A stretch of DNA of 64,000 bases. It comes from Streptomyces chartreusis NRRL 3882 (GTDB lineage Bacteria > Actinomycetota > Actinomycetes > Streptomycetales > Streptomycetaceae). The stretch covers positions 4,604,501 to 4,668,500 of the forward strand of contig NZ_LT963352.1 of NCBI RefSeq assembly GCF_900236475.1. The letters are read 5' to 3'. The position numbers and the translations under genes are program-made. Numbering within the stretch: position 1 is the stretch's first letter; the number at the start of each line of letters is the position of its first letter. Positions 25,676 through 34,882 of the stretch are shown in pieces. The notes under the pieces are model-generated. The model was not told the origin of the DNA. It saw only the letters and a program-made list of their open reading frames with translations, and searched no databases.

Positions 25676-27184
25676 GTGGACCTGGCTTTGGCGCCGGAGA
25701 CCCTGGCGCGATGGCAGTTCGGCATCACCACCGTCTACCACTTTCTGTTCGTCCCCCTGACGATCTCGCTGGCCGCCCTGACGGCCGGGCTGCAGACCGC
25801 CTGGGTGCGGACGGAGAAGGAGAAGTACCTCCAGGCGACGAAGTTCTGGGGCAAGCTCTTCCTGATCAACATCGCGATGGGTGTGGTCACCGGCATCGTG
25901 CAGGAGTTCCAGTTCGGCATGAACTGGTCCGACTACTCGCGCTTCGTCGGTGACGTCTTCGGTGCGCCGCTCGCCTTCGAGGCCCTGATCGCCTTCTTCT
26001 TCGAGTCCACCTTCATCGGCCTGTGGATCTTCGGCTGGGACAAGCTGCCCAAGAAGATCCACCTGGCCTGCATATGGATGGTCTCGATCGGCACGATCCT
26101 GTCGGCCTACTTCATCCTCGCGGCCAACTCCTGGATGCAGCACCCGGTCGGCTACCGGATCAACGAGGCGAAGGGGCGGGCCGAGCTCACCGACTTCTGG
26201 CTGGTGCTGACCCAGAACACCGCGCTCGCCCAGGTCTTCCACACGCTCACCGCGGCCTTCCTGACCGGTGGCGCCTTCATGGTCGGCATCGCCGCCTTCC
26301 ACCTGGTCCGCAAGAAGCACGTCCCCGTGATGAAGACCTCGCTGCGGCTGGGCCTCGTCACCGTCGTCGTCGGCGGACTGCTCACCGCGGTCAGCGGTGA
26401 CGTCCTCGGCAAGATCATGTACCAGCAGCAGCCGATGAAGATGGCCGCGGCCGAGGCGCTGTGGGACGGCGAGAAGCCGGCGCCCTTCTCGGTCTTCGCC
26501 ATCGGCGACGTCGACAAGGGGCACAACAAGGTCGCCATCGAGATTCCCGGCCTGCTGTCCTTCCTCGCGAAGGACGACTTCACCTCGTACGTGCCCGGCA
26601 TCAACGACGTCAACAAGGCCGAGCAGGAGAAGTACGGGCCCGGCGACTACCGGCCCAACATCCCCGTCGCCTATTGGGGCTTCCGCTGGATGATCGGCTT
26701 CGGCATGACGTCCTTCGCCATCGGTCTGGCCGGACTGTGGCTGACCCGTAAGAAGTTCCTGCTGCCGCAGCATCTGCGGGTGGGTGAGGACGAGGTGCCG
26801 CATCTCGTGCTCCTGCCGAAAAAGGCCCTCGGTCCGACCCTCACCAAGTGGTACTGGCGCATCGCGATCCTCACCCTGGGCTTCCCGCTGATCGCCAGCT
26901 CCTGGGGCTGGATCTTCACGGAGATGGGCCGCCAGCCGTGGGTCGTCTACGGCGTGCTCCAGACCCGGCACGCGGTCTCCCCCGGTGTCTCCCAGGCCGA
27001 GGTCATCACGTCGATGATCGTCTTCACCACGCTGTACGCGATCCTCGCCGTCGTCGAGGTCAAGCTGCTGGTCAAGTACGTCAAGGCGGGCCCGCCGGAG
27101 CTCACCGAGGCCGACCTCAACCCGCCCACGAAGATCGGCGGCGACTCCCGTGACGCCGACAAGCCGATGGCCTTCTCGTACTAG
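25676..27184 (+). CDS. cydA: Cytochrome bd oxidase subunit I
   Basis: A 502-aa membrane quinol oxidase subunit that holds hemes b558, b595 and d. It reduces oxygen to water at high affinity without pumping protons. Residue H22 in ITTVYHFLFVPLTI is the conserved N-terminal heme ligand. The GFRWMIGFGM block marks the GRW-type motif, and the Q-loop between helices is of the short type. GTG start with AAGGAG 7 nt upstream. First gene of cydA-cydB-cydCD; 20 nt to cydB. Control by Rex is indicated by a consensus operator. Confidence 0.97.
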   Translation: MDLALAPETLARWQFGITTVYHFLFVPLTISLAALTAGLQTAWVRTEKEKYLQATKFWGKLFLINIAMGVVTGIVQEFQFGMNWSDYSRFVGDVFGAPLAFEALIAFFFESTFIGLWIFGWDKLPKKIHLACIWMVSIGTILSAYFILAANSWMQHPVGYRINEAKGRAELTDFWLVLTQNTALAQVFHTLTAAFLTGGAFMVGIAAFHLVRKKHVPVMKTSLRLGLVTVVVGGLLTAVSGDVLGKIMYQQQPMKMAAAEALWDGEKPAPFSVFAIGDVDKGHNKVAIEIPGLLSFLAKDDFTSYVPGINDVNKAEQEKYGPGDYRPNIPVAYWGFRWMIGFGMTSFAIGLAGLWLTRKKFLLPQHLRVGEDEVPHLVLLPKKALGPTLTKWYWRIAILTLGFPLIASSWGWIFTEMGRQPWVVYGVLQTRHAVSPGVSQAEVITSMIVFTTLYAILAVVEVKLLVKYVKAGPPELTEADLNPPTKIGGDSRDADKPMAFSY

Positions 27185-27204
27185 GCCGAGGGAGCTGCAC
27201 AGTC

Positions 27205-28209
27205 ATGGAACTGCACGACGTCTGGTTCGTCCTGATCGCCGTCCTGTGGACCGGCTACTTCTTCCTGGAGGGCTTCGACTTCGGGGTCGGTGTGCTCACG
27301 AAGCTGCTCGCCCGCAACCGGCCCGAGAAGCGGGTGCTGATCAACACCATCGGCCCCGTCTGGGACGGCAACGAGGTGTGGCTGCTGTCGGCGGGCGGTG
27401 CCACCTTCGCCGCCTTCCCCGAGTGGTACGCCACGCTCTTCTCCGGCTTCTACCTGCCCCTGCTGCTCATCCTGGTCTGTCTCATCGTCCGGGGTGTGGC
27501 CTTCGAGTACCGCGCCAAGCGACCCGAGGAGAACTGGCAGCGCAACTGGGAGACGGCGATCTTCTGGACCTCGCTGATCCCGGCGTTCCTGTGGGGTGTG
27601 GCCTTCGGCAACATCGTGCGGGGCGTGAAGATCGACCAGGACTTCAACTACGCCGGCGGCGTCCTGGACCTGCTCAACCCGTACGCGCTGCTGGGCGGTC
27701 TGGTCACGCTGGCGCTGTTCACCTTCCACGGGACGGTCTTCGTCGGGCTCAAGACGGTCGGGGAGATCCGGGAGCGGGCGCGGAAGCTGGCACTGCGCGT
27801 CGGGTTGGTGACCGCCCTGCTGGCTCTCGCCTTCCTGCTGTGGACGCAGTCCGACCGGGGCGACGGGGCATCGCTCGTCGCGGCGGTCGTGGCGGTGGTG
27901 TCGCTCGTCGTGGCCATGGTCGCGGCACGGGCGAGGCGTGAGGGCTGGGCGTTCGCCCTGTCGGGGCTCACCATCGTGGCCACGGTGGCGATGCTCTTCC
28001 TGACGCTGTTCCCGAACGTCATGCCGTCGACGCTGAACCCGGACTGGAGCCTGACGGTCACCAACGCCTCGTCCAGCCCGTACACGCTGAAGATCATGAC
28101 CTGGTGCGCGGCGATCGCCACTCCGGTCGTGCTGGTCTACCAGGGCTGGACGTACTGGGTGTTCCGCAAGCGGATCGGTACGCAGCACATCGCCGAAACT
28201 GTGCACTGA
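27205..28209 (+). CDS. cydB: Cytochrome bd oxidase subunit II
   Basis: A 334-aa membrane protein that pairs with CydA. The N-terminal block LHDVWFVLIAVLWTGYFFLEGFDFGVGVL is diagnostic. GPVWDGNEVWLLSAGGATFAAFP is the conserved second-helix region. About eight helices can be counted. Start ATG 20 nt after cydA with GGGAG before it. The stop is only 3 nt before the cydCD GTG, implying coupled translation. Confidence 0.97.
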   Translation: MELHDVWFVLIAVLWTGYFFLEGFDFGVGVLTKLLARNRPEKRVLINTIGPVWDGNEVWLLSAGGATFAAFPEWYATLFSGFYLPLLLILVCLIVRGVAFEYRAKRPEENWQRNWETAIFWTSLIPAFLWGVAFGNIVRGVKIDQDFNYAGGVLDLLNPYALLGGLVTLALFTFHGTVFVGLKTVGEIRERARKLALRVGLVTALLALAFLLWTQSDRGDGASLVAAVVAVVSLVVAMVAARARREGWAFALSGLTIVATVAMLFLTLFPNVMPSTLNPDWSLTVTNASSSPYTLKIMTWCAAIATPVVLVYQGWTYWVFRKRIGTQHIAETVH

Positions 28210-28212
28210 GGT

Positions 28213-31200
28213 GTGTTTCACGTGAAACCGATCGATCCGCGTCTGCTCCGGTACGCCCGTGCCACCCGAGTCTTCCTGGTGGCGGTCGTCGCCCTGGGCG
28301 CCGTCGGGGCGGGGCTGGTCATCGCGCAGGCGATGCTCATCGCCGAGGTGGTGGTCGGCGCGTTCCAGCACCGTATGGCGGTGTCCGAACTCGGCACTCC
28401 CCTGCTGCTGCTGGTCGCCGTCGCGGTCGGCCGGGCGCTGGTCGGCTGGCTCACCGAGCTCGCCGCGCACCGGGCGAGCGCGGCGGTGAAGTCCGAGCTG
28501 CGGGGGCGGTTGCTGGAGCGTTCCGCTCAGCTGGGACCGGGTTGGCTGAGCGGGCAGCGGACCGGTTCGCTGGTGGCTCTGGCCACGCGGGGTGTCGACG
28601 CCCTCGACGACTACTTCTCGCGGTATCTGCCGCAGTTGGGTCTCGCGGTGGTCGTGCCGGTGGCGGTGCTGGCGCGGATCGTCACCGAGGACTGGGTGTC
28701 CGCGGCCATCATCGTGGGCACCTTGCCGCTCATTCCGGTCTTCATGGTGCTGATCGGCTGGGCCACCCAGTCCCGGATGGACCGCCAGTGGCGGCTGCTG
28801 TCGCGGCTGTCGGGTCACTTCCTGGACGTCGTCGCGGGGCTGCCGACGCTGAAGGTCTTCGGGCGGGCCAAGGCGCAGGCCGAGTCGATCCGGCGGATCA
28901 CCGGCGAGTACCGGCATGCGACCATGCGGACGCTGCGGATCGCCTTCATCTCCTCCTTCGCGCTGGAGCTGCTCGCGACGATCTCCGTGGCGCTGGTCGC
29001 CGTGACGATCGGCATGCGGCTGGTGCACGGCGAGATGGACCTGTACATCGGCCTGGTCATCCTGATCCTGGCACCCGAGGCGTATCTGCCGTTGCGGCAG
29101 GTCGGGGCGCAGTACCACGCGGCGGCGGAGGGGCTCGCCGCGGCCGAGGAGATCTTCGAGGTTCTGGAGACGCCCGTTCCGGCGTCGGGTTCCGGGGCCG
29201 TGCCGGCGGGTGCGCTGGCTTTCGAGGGAGTGACCGTCCGCTACCCGGGGCGATCGGCCGAGGCCGTGTCGGACGTGTCCTTCACCGTCGAGCCCGGGGA
29301 GACGGTCGCGCTGGTCGGGCCGAGCGGTGCCGGCAAGTCGACGCTGCTGCACGTCCTGCTGGGATTCGTACCACCGGCCGAGGGGCGGGTGCGGGTCGGG
29401 GGAGCCGACCTCGCCGACGTGGACCTGGAGCAGTGGCGGTCCCGGATCGCGTGGGTGCCGCAGCGGCCGCATCTGTACGCCGGGACGATCGCCGAGAACG
29501 TACGGCTGGCACGGCCCGAGGCCGACGACGATGCCGTACGGCGGGCGCTGCGGGACGCCGGGGCGCTGGAGTTCGTGGAGGCGCTGCCCGAGGGGGCGGA
29601 CACCGTGCTCGGCGAGGACGGGGCCGGGCTGTCCGCCGGGCAGCGGCAGCGGCTCGCGCTGGCCCGGGCCTTCCTCGCGGACCGGCCCGTGCTGCTGCTC
29701 GACGAGCCGACGGCGGCGCTGGACGGGGCCACCGAGGCCGAGGTCGTGGCGGCCGTACGGCGGCTCGCGGCCGGGCGGACGGTGCTGCTGGTGGTGCACC
29801 GGCCGGCGCTGCTGGGGGTGGCGGACCGGGTGGTGCGGCTGGCGGAGCCCGAGACCGCCGCGGTGCCTGTCGCGTCCGCCGCTGTCCGGATTCCAGGAAC
29901 GGTCTCCGTCGAGGCCGAGCTTCCCTCCGCGGTCTCTCCGACGGAGCCCGGCAGCTCGCCCGCTTCGGACGGTGTCCTCGCGCGGGTCCGTGCCATGTCC
30001 GGTGCCCGGCGCGGGCGGCTGGGACTCGCCCTGCTGCTCGGGAGCCTCGCGCTCGGGAGTGCCGTGGGGCTCATGGCCACCTCCGGGTGGCTGATCTCGC
30101 GGGCCTCGCAGCAGCCGCCCGTGCTGTATCTGATGGTGGCGGTGACGGCGACGCGCGCCTTCGGGATCGGGCGGGCCGTGTTCCGGTACGCCGAGCGGCT
30201 GGTCTCGCACGACGCCGTGCTGCGGATGCTGGCGGACACCCGGGTCGCGGTGTTCCGCCGGCTGGAGCGGCTGGCGCCCGCCGGGCTGCGCCGGACTCGC
30301 CGGGGTGATCTGCTGTCCCGGCTGGTCGCGGACGTGGACGCGTTGCAGGACTACTGGCTGCGGTGGCTGCTGCCGGCCGGGGCGGCCGTCGTCGTGTCGG
30401 CGGCGTCCGTCGGTTTCACGGCGTGGCTGCTGCCCGAGGCCGGGGCCGTGCTCGCGGCCGGACTGCTGGCCGCGGGGGCGGGGGTGCCCCTCGTCACGGG
30501 CGCCGTCGCGCGGCGGGCCGAGCACAGGCTGGCGCCCGCCCGCGGCGTGCTCGCGACACGGGTGGCCGATCTGCTCACCGGAACCGCGGAGCTGACCGTC
30601 GCCGGTGCCCTGCCCGCGCGGACAACCCAGGCACGCGAGGCAGACGGCGCACTCACCCGGATCGCGTCGCGCGCCGCCACCGCGACGGCACTCGGCGACG
30701 GGCTCACCGCGCTGATCTCCGGCCTGACCGTCACTGCCGCCGCCCTGGTCGGCGCACAGGCGGTCGCGGCAGGGCGGCTGGACGGCGTGACCATGGCCGT
30801 CGTCGTCCTCACCCCGCTGGCCGCCTTCGAGGCCGTGCTCGGGCTGCCGCTCGCCGTGCAGTACCGGCAGCGGGTGCGCCGGAGCGCCGAGCGGGTGTAC
30901 GAGGTGCTGGACGCCCCGGAGCCGGTGGCGGAGCCTGCGCAGCCCCGGCAGGCTCCCGCGTCGCCGTTCCCGGTCGCCGTCAAGGGGCTGGCCGCGCGGC
31001 ACGCGGGGCAGGACCGGGACGCGCTCGCCGGGCTGGACCTGATCCTCGAAGAGGGCCGCCGGGTCGCCGTGGTCGGACCCTCCGGCTCCGGCAAGACGAC
31101 CCTGGCGCAGGTGCTGCTGCGCTTCCTCGACGCGGACGCGGGTTCGTACACGCTGGCGGGCGTGGACGCGTACGCGTTGCGCGGGGACGACGTACGAAGG

Positions 31201-31716
31201 CTCGTCGGGCTGTGCGCGCAGGACGCGCACCTCTTCGACAGCTCGCTGCGCGAGAACCTGCTGCTCGCGAAGAAGGACGCCACCGAGGACGACCTGCGTG
31301 CCGCGCTCGGGCGGGCCCGCCTGCTGGACTGGGCCGGCGGCCTGCCCGACGGGCTCGACACGCTCGTCGGCGAGCACGGGGCGCGGCTGTCGGGAGGACA
31401 GCGGCAGCGGCTGGCGCTGGCCCGGGCGCTCCTCGCCGACTTCCCCGTCCTGGTCCTCGACGAACCCGCCGAACACCTGGACCTGCCGACCGCCGACGCG
31501 CTCACCGCCGACCTGCTGGCCGCCACCGAGGGCCGCACGACCCTGCTCATCACACACCGGCTGGCGGGTCTGGAGGCGGTGGACGAGGTCATCGTGCTGG
31601 ACCAGGGACGTGTCGTGCAGCGCGGGGCGTACGCGGAGCTGGTGGCCGTGGACGGGCCGCTGCGGGAGATGGCGGAGCGGGAGGCGGCGTCGCAGTCGCT
31701 GGTGGCCGCACCCTAG
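28213..31716 (+). CDS. cydCD: Fused CydD-CydC ABC exporter
   Basis: A 1167-aa fusion of the two half-transporters that export glutathione/cysteine-type thiols, needed to assemble cytochrome bd. The CydD half has six membrane helices, Walker A GPSGAGKSTLL (about 372-382), signature LSAGQRQRLALARA and Walker B VLLLDEPTAALDG. The CydC half starts after about residue 590, with Walker A GPSGSGKTTLA (about 957-967), signature LSGGQRQRLALARA and Walker B VLVLDEPAEHLD. Both ATP sites look competent. The GTG start and next codons (MFHVKP) are formed by a perfect parS site, which overlaps codons 1-6. Confidence 0.96.
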   Translation: MFHVKPIDPRLLRYARATRVFLVAVVALGAVGAGLVIAQAMLIAEVVVGAFQHRMAVSELGTPLLLLVAVAVGRALVGWLTELAAHRASAAVKSELRGRLLERSAQLGPGWLSGQRTGSLVALATRGVDALDDYFSRYLPQLGLAVVVPVAVLARIVTEDWVSAAIIVGTLPLIPVFMVLIGWATQSRMDRQWRLLSRLSGHFLDVVAGLPTLKVFGRAKAQAESIRRITGEYRHATMRTLRIAFISSFALELLATISVALVAVTIGMRLVHGEMDLYIGLVILILAPEAYLPLRQVGAQYHAAAEGLAAAEEIFEVLETPVPASGSGAVPAGALAFEGVTVRYPGRSAEAVSDVSFTVEPGETVALVGPSGAGKSTLLHVLLGFVPPAEGRVRVGGADLADVDLEQWRSRIAWVPQRPHLYAGTIAENVRLARPEADDDAVRRALRDAGALEFVEALPEGADTVLGEDGAGLSAGQRQRLALARAFLADRPVLLLDEPTAALDGATEAEVVAAVRRLAAGRTVLLVVHRPALLGVADRVVRLAEPETAAVPVASAAVRIPGTVSVEAELPSAVSPTEPGSSPASDGVLARVRAMSGARRGRLGLALLLGSLALGSAVGLMATSGWLISRASQQPPVLYLMVAVTATRAFGIGRAVFRYAERLVSHDAVLRMLADTRVAVFRRLERLAPAGLRRTRRGDLLSRLVADVDALQDYWLRWLLPAGAAVVVSAASVGFTAWLLPEAGAVLAAGLLAAGAGVPLVTGAVARRAEHRLAPARGVLATRVADLLTGTAELTVAGALPARTTQAREADGALTRIASRAATATALGDGLTALISGLTVTAAALVGAQAVAAGRLDGVTMAVVVLTPLAAFEAVLGLPLAVQYRQRVRRSAERVYEVLDAPEPVAEPAQPRQAPASPFPVAVKGLAARHAGQDRDALAGLDLILEEGRRVAVVGPSGSGKTTLAQVLLRFLDADAGSYTLAGVDAYALRGDDVRRLVGLCAQDAHLFDSSLRENLLLAKKDATEDDLRAALGRARLLDWAGGLPDGLDTLVGEHGARLSGGQRQRLALARALLADFPVLVLDEPAEHLDLPTADALTADLLAATEGRTTLLITHRLAGLEAVDEVIVLDQGRVVQRGAYAELVAVDGPLREMAEREAASQSLVAAP
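28215..28228. other. parS site (perfect) overlapping the cydCD start
   Basis: Exact GTTTCACGTGAAAC covering the first codons of cydCD (Val-start, Phe, His, Val, Lys). Bound ParB would sit inside the transcribed operon. Confidence 0.93.
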
Positions 31717-31823
31717 TGGGGCCACGCCGGCCGGTGCCGCACTGAGCCGTTCGGGGCAGCCGGTCCCCCGGCCGTACGAGGCGAACAGGGTCAGGGCGGC
31801 CGGGCTGCGCGACGATCACTGAC

Positions 31824-32882
31824 ATGCGCTCATATCGCCGTCTTCGGCTGCTCGTTCCGGTTCTGCTGTGTGCGCTGGCGGTTCTCGCGGCCCGGCCGAC
31901 CGCGGCGCACAAGGAACCCGGGAGCGGCACCGGCGGGGACTCGGGACTCAGTGCCGAGGTGGCGCGGCTGTACGAGGAGGCCGCGGCGGCGACGCAGGCG
32001 TACGAGGCGGGGCGCCGAGAGGCCGAGGAGCAACGGGCCAGAGCCCAGCGGGCCGAAGAACTCCTGGAGGGTCAGCGGCGGCACATCGCGGCCCTGCACG
32101 AGGACCTGGGCAGGATCGCCCGTGCCCAGTACCGCTCCAGCGGTGGGCTGCCGGTGGCCGCGCAGATGTTCCTCGCCGACGGCCCCGACGACCTGATGCG
32201 AGGCCAGCACGCCTTCTCGCAGACGAACCTCGCCGTGAACAACGCGATCTCCAAGAGCCGCCGGGCCGAGGCACGGCTCGCCGCCGACGAGGCCAAGGCC
32301 GCGGCCCACTGGCAGGCGCTGGAGAAGCGGAACACGCAACTCGCCGGTCTCAAGGCGGACATCGAGCAGAAGCTGGAAACGGCACGCTCGCGGCTCCAGG
32401 GCCAGGCGGACGCCTCGGTCGCCGCCGGAGCGTGCCGTGGGGCCGTGCGGCTCGACCAGCCGGAGACGGGGTTCACCAGTGCCTGGGTCGCGCCCGTGGA
32501 GACGTACGAGTTGTCCGCGTCGTACGGCAGCGGCGGTGCGCGGTGGTCGAACCGGCACACCGGGCAGGACTTCGCCGTGCCGATCGGCACGCCGGTGCGG
32601 GCCGTGGGTGCGGGCCGGGTGGTGAAGGTGTCCTGCGGGGGTGCCTTCGGCATCGAGATCGTGCTCGAGCACGCGGGCGGCTACTACACGCAGTACGCCC
32701 ATCTCGCGTCCGTCGCGGTCGACCAGGGGGAGCACGTCACCCCCGGCCAGTGGATCGGCCAGTCGGGCACCACGGGCAACTCCACCGGACCGCACCTGCA
32801 CTTCGAGACCAGGGTCACGCCGGAGATGGGCTCGTCCGTGAATCCGGTGTCATGGCTGACGGCTCGCGGGGTGCTGCTCTGA
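31824..32882 (+). CDS. Secreted M23-family peptidase with coiled-coil domain
   Basis: A 352-aa exported protein. The signal peptide is RRLRLLVPVLLCALAVLAARPTAA (cut near 28). A coiled coil (about 45-200) rich in A, E, R and Q follows, then a LytM/M23 domain (about 225-350). That domain has HTGQDFAVPIGTPVRAVGAGRVV (zinc His and Asp) and the second ligand block HLHFE. It should cleave or help cleave peptidoglycan cross-links. The coiled coil resembles EnvC/NlpD- or RipA-like activators that work with a divisome partner. A third structural block, GYYTQYAHLA, is intact, so the enzyme is probably active. Monocistronic. Confidence 0.92.
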   Translation: MRSYRRLRLLVPVLLCALAVLAARPTAAHKEPGSGTGGDSGLSAEVARLYEEAAAATQAYEAGRREAEEQRARAQRAEELLEGQRRHIAALHEDLGRIARAQYRSSGGLPVAAQMFLADGPDDLMRGQHAFSQTNLAVNNAISKSRRAEARLAADEAKAAAHWQALEKRNTQLAGLKADIEQKLETARSRLQGQADASVAAGACRGAVRLDQPETGFTSAWVAPVETYELSASYGSGGARWSNRHTGQDFAVPIGTPVRAVGAGRVVKVSCGGAFGIEIVLEHAGGYYTQYAHLASVAVDQGEHVTPGQWIGQSGTTGNSTGPHLHFETRVTPEMGSSVNPVSWLTARGVLL

Positions 32883-32932
32883 CCCCGGCGAGAGCCGCAG
32901 CCGCACAGCCGCCACACCTACAACCGCGACAC

Positions 32933-33802
32933 CTATGGCAGTTCCGTCAGCAACTGCTCGATCACGACCGCCACGCCGTCCTCGTTGTTCGCGACCGTCC
33001 GTCCCGAGGCCGCGGCGATCACGTCCGGGTGGGCGTTGCCCATCGCGTAGGACCGGCCCGCCCAGGTCAGCATCTCGACGTCGTTCGGCATGTCACCGAA
33101 GGCGACGACCTGCTCGTGCGAGATGCCGCGCTCGGCACAGCACAGGGCGAGCGTGCTGGCCTTGGACACCCCGGGGCCGCTGATCTCGAGCAGGGCACTG
33201 GGGCTGGAACGGGTGACGTTGGCGCGGTCGCCGATGGCGAGCCGGGCCAGGGTCAGGAAGGCGTCCGGGTCCATCTCCGGGTGGTACGCCAGGATCTTCA
33301 GCACCGGCTCCGCGGCCGCGCGGTGGTCCGGCGACAGCAGTTCCTCCGCCGGGGCGAGGCTGTCGGGGATCTCCATGTGCAGCTTCGGATAGGCCGGTTC
33401 CTGGTAGAAGCCGTACGTCTGCTCCACCGCGTACACCGTGCCCGGAGCCGCGTCACGCAGCAGCCGTACGGCGTCCAGCGCGTTCGCCCGCTCCAGCTCC
33501 CGGACCTTCACGAACCGGTGGGCACCGGGGCCGCCGTGCAGGTCGACCACGGCGGCGCCGTTGCCGCAGATCGCCAGGCCGTGGCCGTGCACGTGGTCGC
33601 TGACGACATCCATCCAGCGGGCCGGGCGGCCGGTGACGAAGAAGACCTCGATGCCCGCCTCCTCGGCGGCTGCCAGGGCGGCCACCGTGCGGGGGGACAC
33701 CGACTTGTCGTCGCGCAGCAGCGTGCCGTCGAGGTCGGTGGCGATCAGCCGCGGCGGGACGGTCTCGGCCGCGGTCTCGGGCTGTCGGGTCGCTGAGGTC
33801 AC
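32933..33802 (-). CDS. Cof-type HAD-superfamily hydrolase
   Basis: A 289-aa HAD phosphatase of the Cof/YidA (IIB cap) group. HAD motif I is LIATDLDGTLLRDD (about 21-34), motif II FFVTGRP and motif IV VVAFGDMPNDVEML. Substrates of the family are sugar or cofactor phosphates such as FMN or erythronate phosphate; the true one is unknown. The GTG start (VTSATRQP) is used; an ATG 18 nt upstream with a moderate ribosome site is also possible. A close paralogue lies 8 kb to the right next to serS. Confidence 0.9.
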   Translation of the reverse strand: MTSATRQPETAAETVPPRLIATDLDGTLLRDDKSVSPRTVAALAAAEEAGIEVFFVTGRPARWMDVVSDHVHGHGLAICGNGAAVVDLHGGPGAHRFVKVRELERANALDAVRLLRDAAPGTVYAVEQTYGFYQEPAYPKLHMEIPDSLAPAEELLSPDHRAAAEPVLKILAYHPEMDPDAFLTLARLAIGDRANVTRSSPSALLEISGPGVSKASTLALCCAERGISHEQVVAFGDMPNDVEMLTWAGRSYAMGNAHPDVIAAASGRTVANNEDGVAVVIEQLLTELP

Positions 33803-33896
33803 CCGGCCATTGTCCCGCATATGCCTGCACGGGCGTGCGGGAGTCCGCACAGGTGAGTGGATACCGCCCTCACCAGGAACTTCCCGAGGGCGCCTC

Positions 33897-34799
33897 TCAG
33901 CGCAACTGCGCCGGCGCCTCCATGGCGATCTGCTCGAAGGCCTTCTCGTCCGCCGCGAAGGGCGAGTCGGGGATGGGCCAGTGGACCACGATGTCCGTGA
34001 AGCCCAGCTCCATGTGCCGGCCGGCGAAGTCGACGAAGGCGTCCAGGGACTGGAGCGGTCCTCCGCGGTCCGGGGTGAATCCGGTGAGCAGGACCTTGTC
34101 GAGGTCGGTCATGTCCCGGCCGATCTCGGCGCAGATGTCGGCGAGTTTCTCCGCCTGCCCGCGAATGGCCTGAACCGACTGTTCAGGAGTGCCGTTCTCG
34201 TACAGCTTGGGGTCGCCGGTGGTCACCCACGCCTGCCCGTACCGGGCGGCGAGCCGCATCCCGCGCGGCCCGGTCGCAGCCACCGCGAACGGCAGTCTGG
34301 GGCGCTGCACACAGCCGGGGATGTTCCGTGCCTCGTGTGCCGAGTAGAAGTCGCCCTCGTACGACACCGCGTCCTCGCTGAGCAGCCGGTCGAGCAGCGG
34401 GACGAACTCGGCGAAGCGGTCGGCGCGCTCCCGCGGGGTCCACGGCTCCTGGCCGAGCGCGGTGGCGTCGAAGCCCGAGCCGCCCGCGCCGATGCCCAGC
34501 GTGACCCGCCCGCCGGAGATGTCGTCGAGGGAGATCAGCTCCTTGGCGAGCGTCACCGGGTGCCGGAAGTTCGGCGAGGTCACCAGCGTGCCCAGCCGCA
34601 GCTGGTCGGTGATGGTCGCGGCGGCGGTGAGGGTCGGTACGGCACCGAACCAGGGGCCGTCCCGGAAGCTGCGCCACGACAGATGGTCGTAGGTGTACGC
34701 GGTGTGGAAGCCGAGCTGCTCGGCACGCGTCCAGGCCGCACGGCCGCCTTCCTGCCAGCGACGGTAGGGGAGGATCACGGTGCTCAGACGCAGACTCAT
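33897..34799 (-). CDS. LLM-class (luciferase-like) F420/flavin-dependent oxidoreductase
   Basis: A 300-aa TIM-barrel of the luciferase-like monooxygenase family. The N-terminus is MSLRLSTVILPYRRWQEGG. The block LRLGTLVTSPNFRHPVTLAKELISLDDISGGRVTLGIGAGG is typical of F420-dependent reductases. The C-terminal part has a Trp/His-rich HWPIP segment. Actinomycetes use these enzymes with F420 for hydride transfer; the cofactor (F420 or FMN) is not decided by sequence alone. Same strand as the KptA gene, with a parS site in the 83-bp gap between them. Confidence 0.88.
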   Translation of the reverse strand: MSLRLSTVILPYRRWQEGGRAAWTRAEQLGFHTAYTYDHLSWRSFRDGPWFGAVPTLTAAATITDQLRLGTLVTSPNFRHPVTLAKELISLDDISGGRVTLGIGAGGSGFDATALGQEPWTPRERADRFAEFVPLLDRLLSEDAVSYEGDFYSAHEARNIPGCVQRPRLPFAVAATGPRGMRLAARYGQAWVTTGDPKLYENGTPEQSVQAIRGQAEKLADICAEIGRDMTDLDKVLLTGFTPDRGGPLQSLDAFVDFAGRHMELGFTDIVVHWPIPDSPFAADEKAFEQIAMEAPAQLR

Positions 34800-34835
34800 G
34801 GCATCGAGCCTAAGGGAGCGCGGCGAGTGGCCCGT

Positions 34836-34849
34836 GTTTCACGTGAAAC
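34836..34849. other. parS site (perfect)
   Basis: Exact GTTTCACGTGAAAC in the gap between the KptA gene stop and the start of the LLM-family gene, extended by one more matched pair on each side (TG...CA). Confidence 0.93.
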
Positions 34850-34882
34850 ACTCACCGTGAGTCGCTCGTCCCGCACAGCGCG

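Noticed and set aside
27181..31725. A 1514-codon open frame on the minus strand opposite cydB-cydCD
   Set aside because: It is the low-complexity shadow expected from high GC at third positions of the well-identified cyd genes; no domain is seen.
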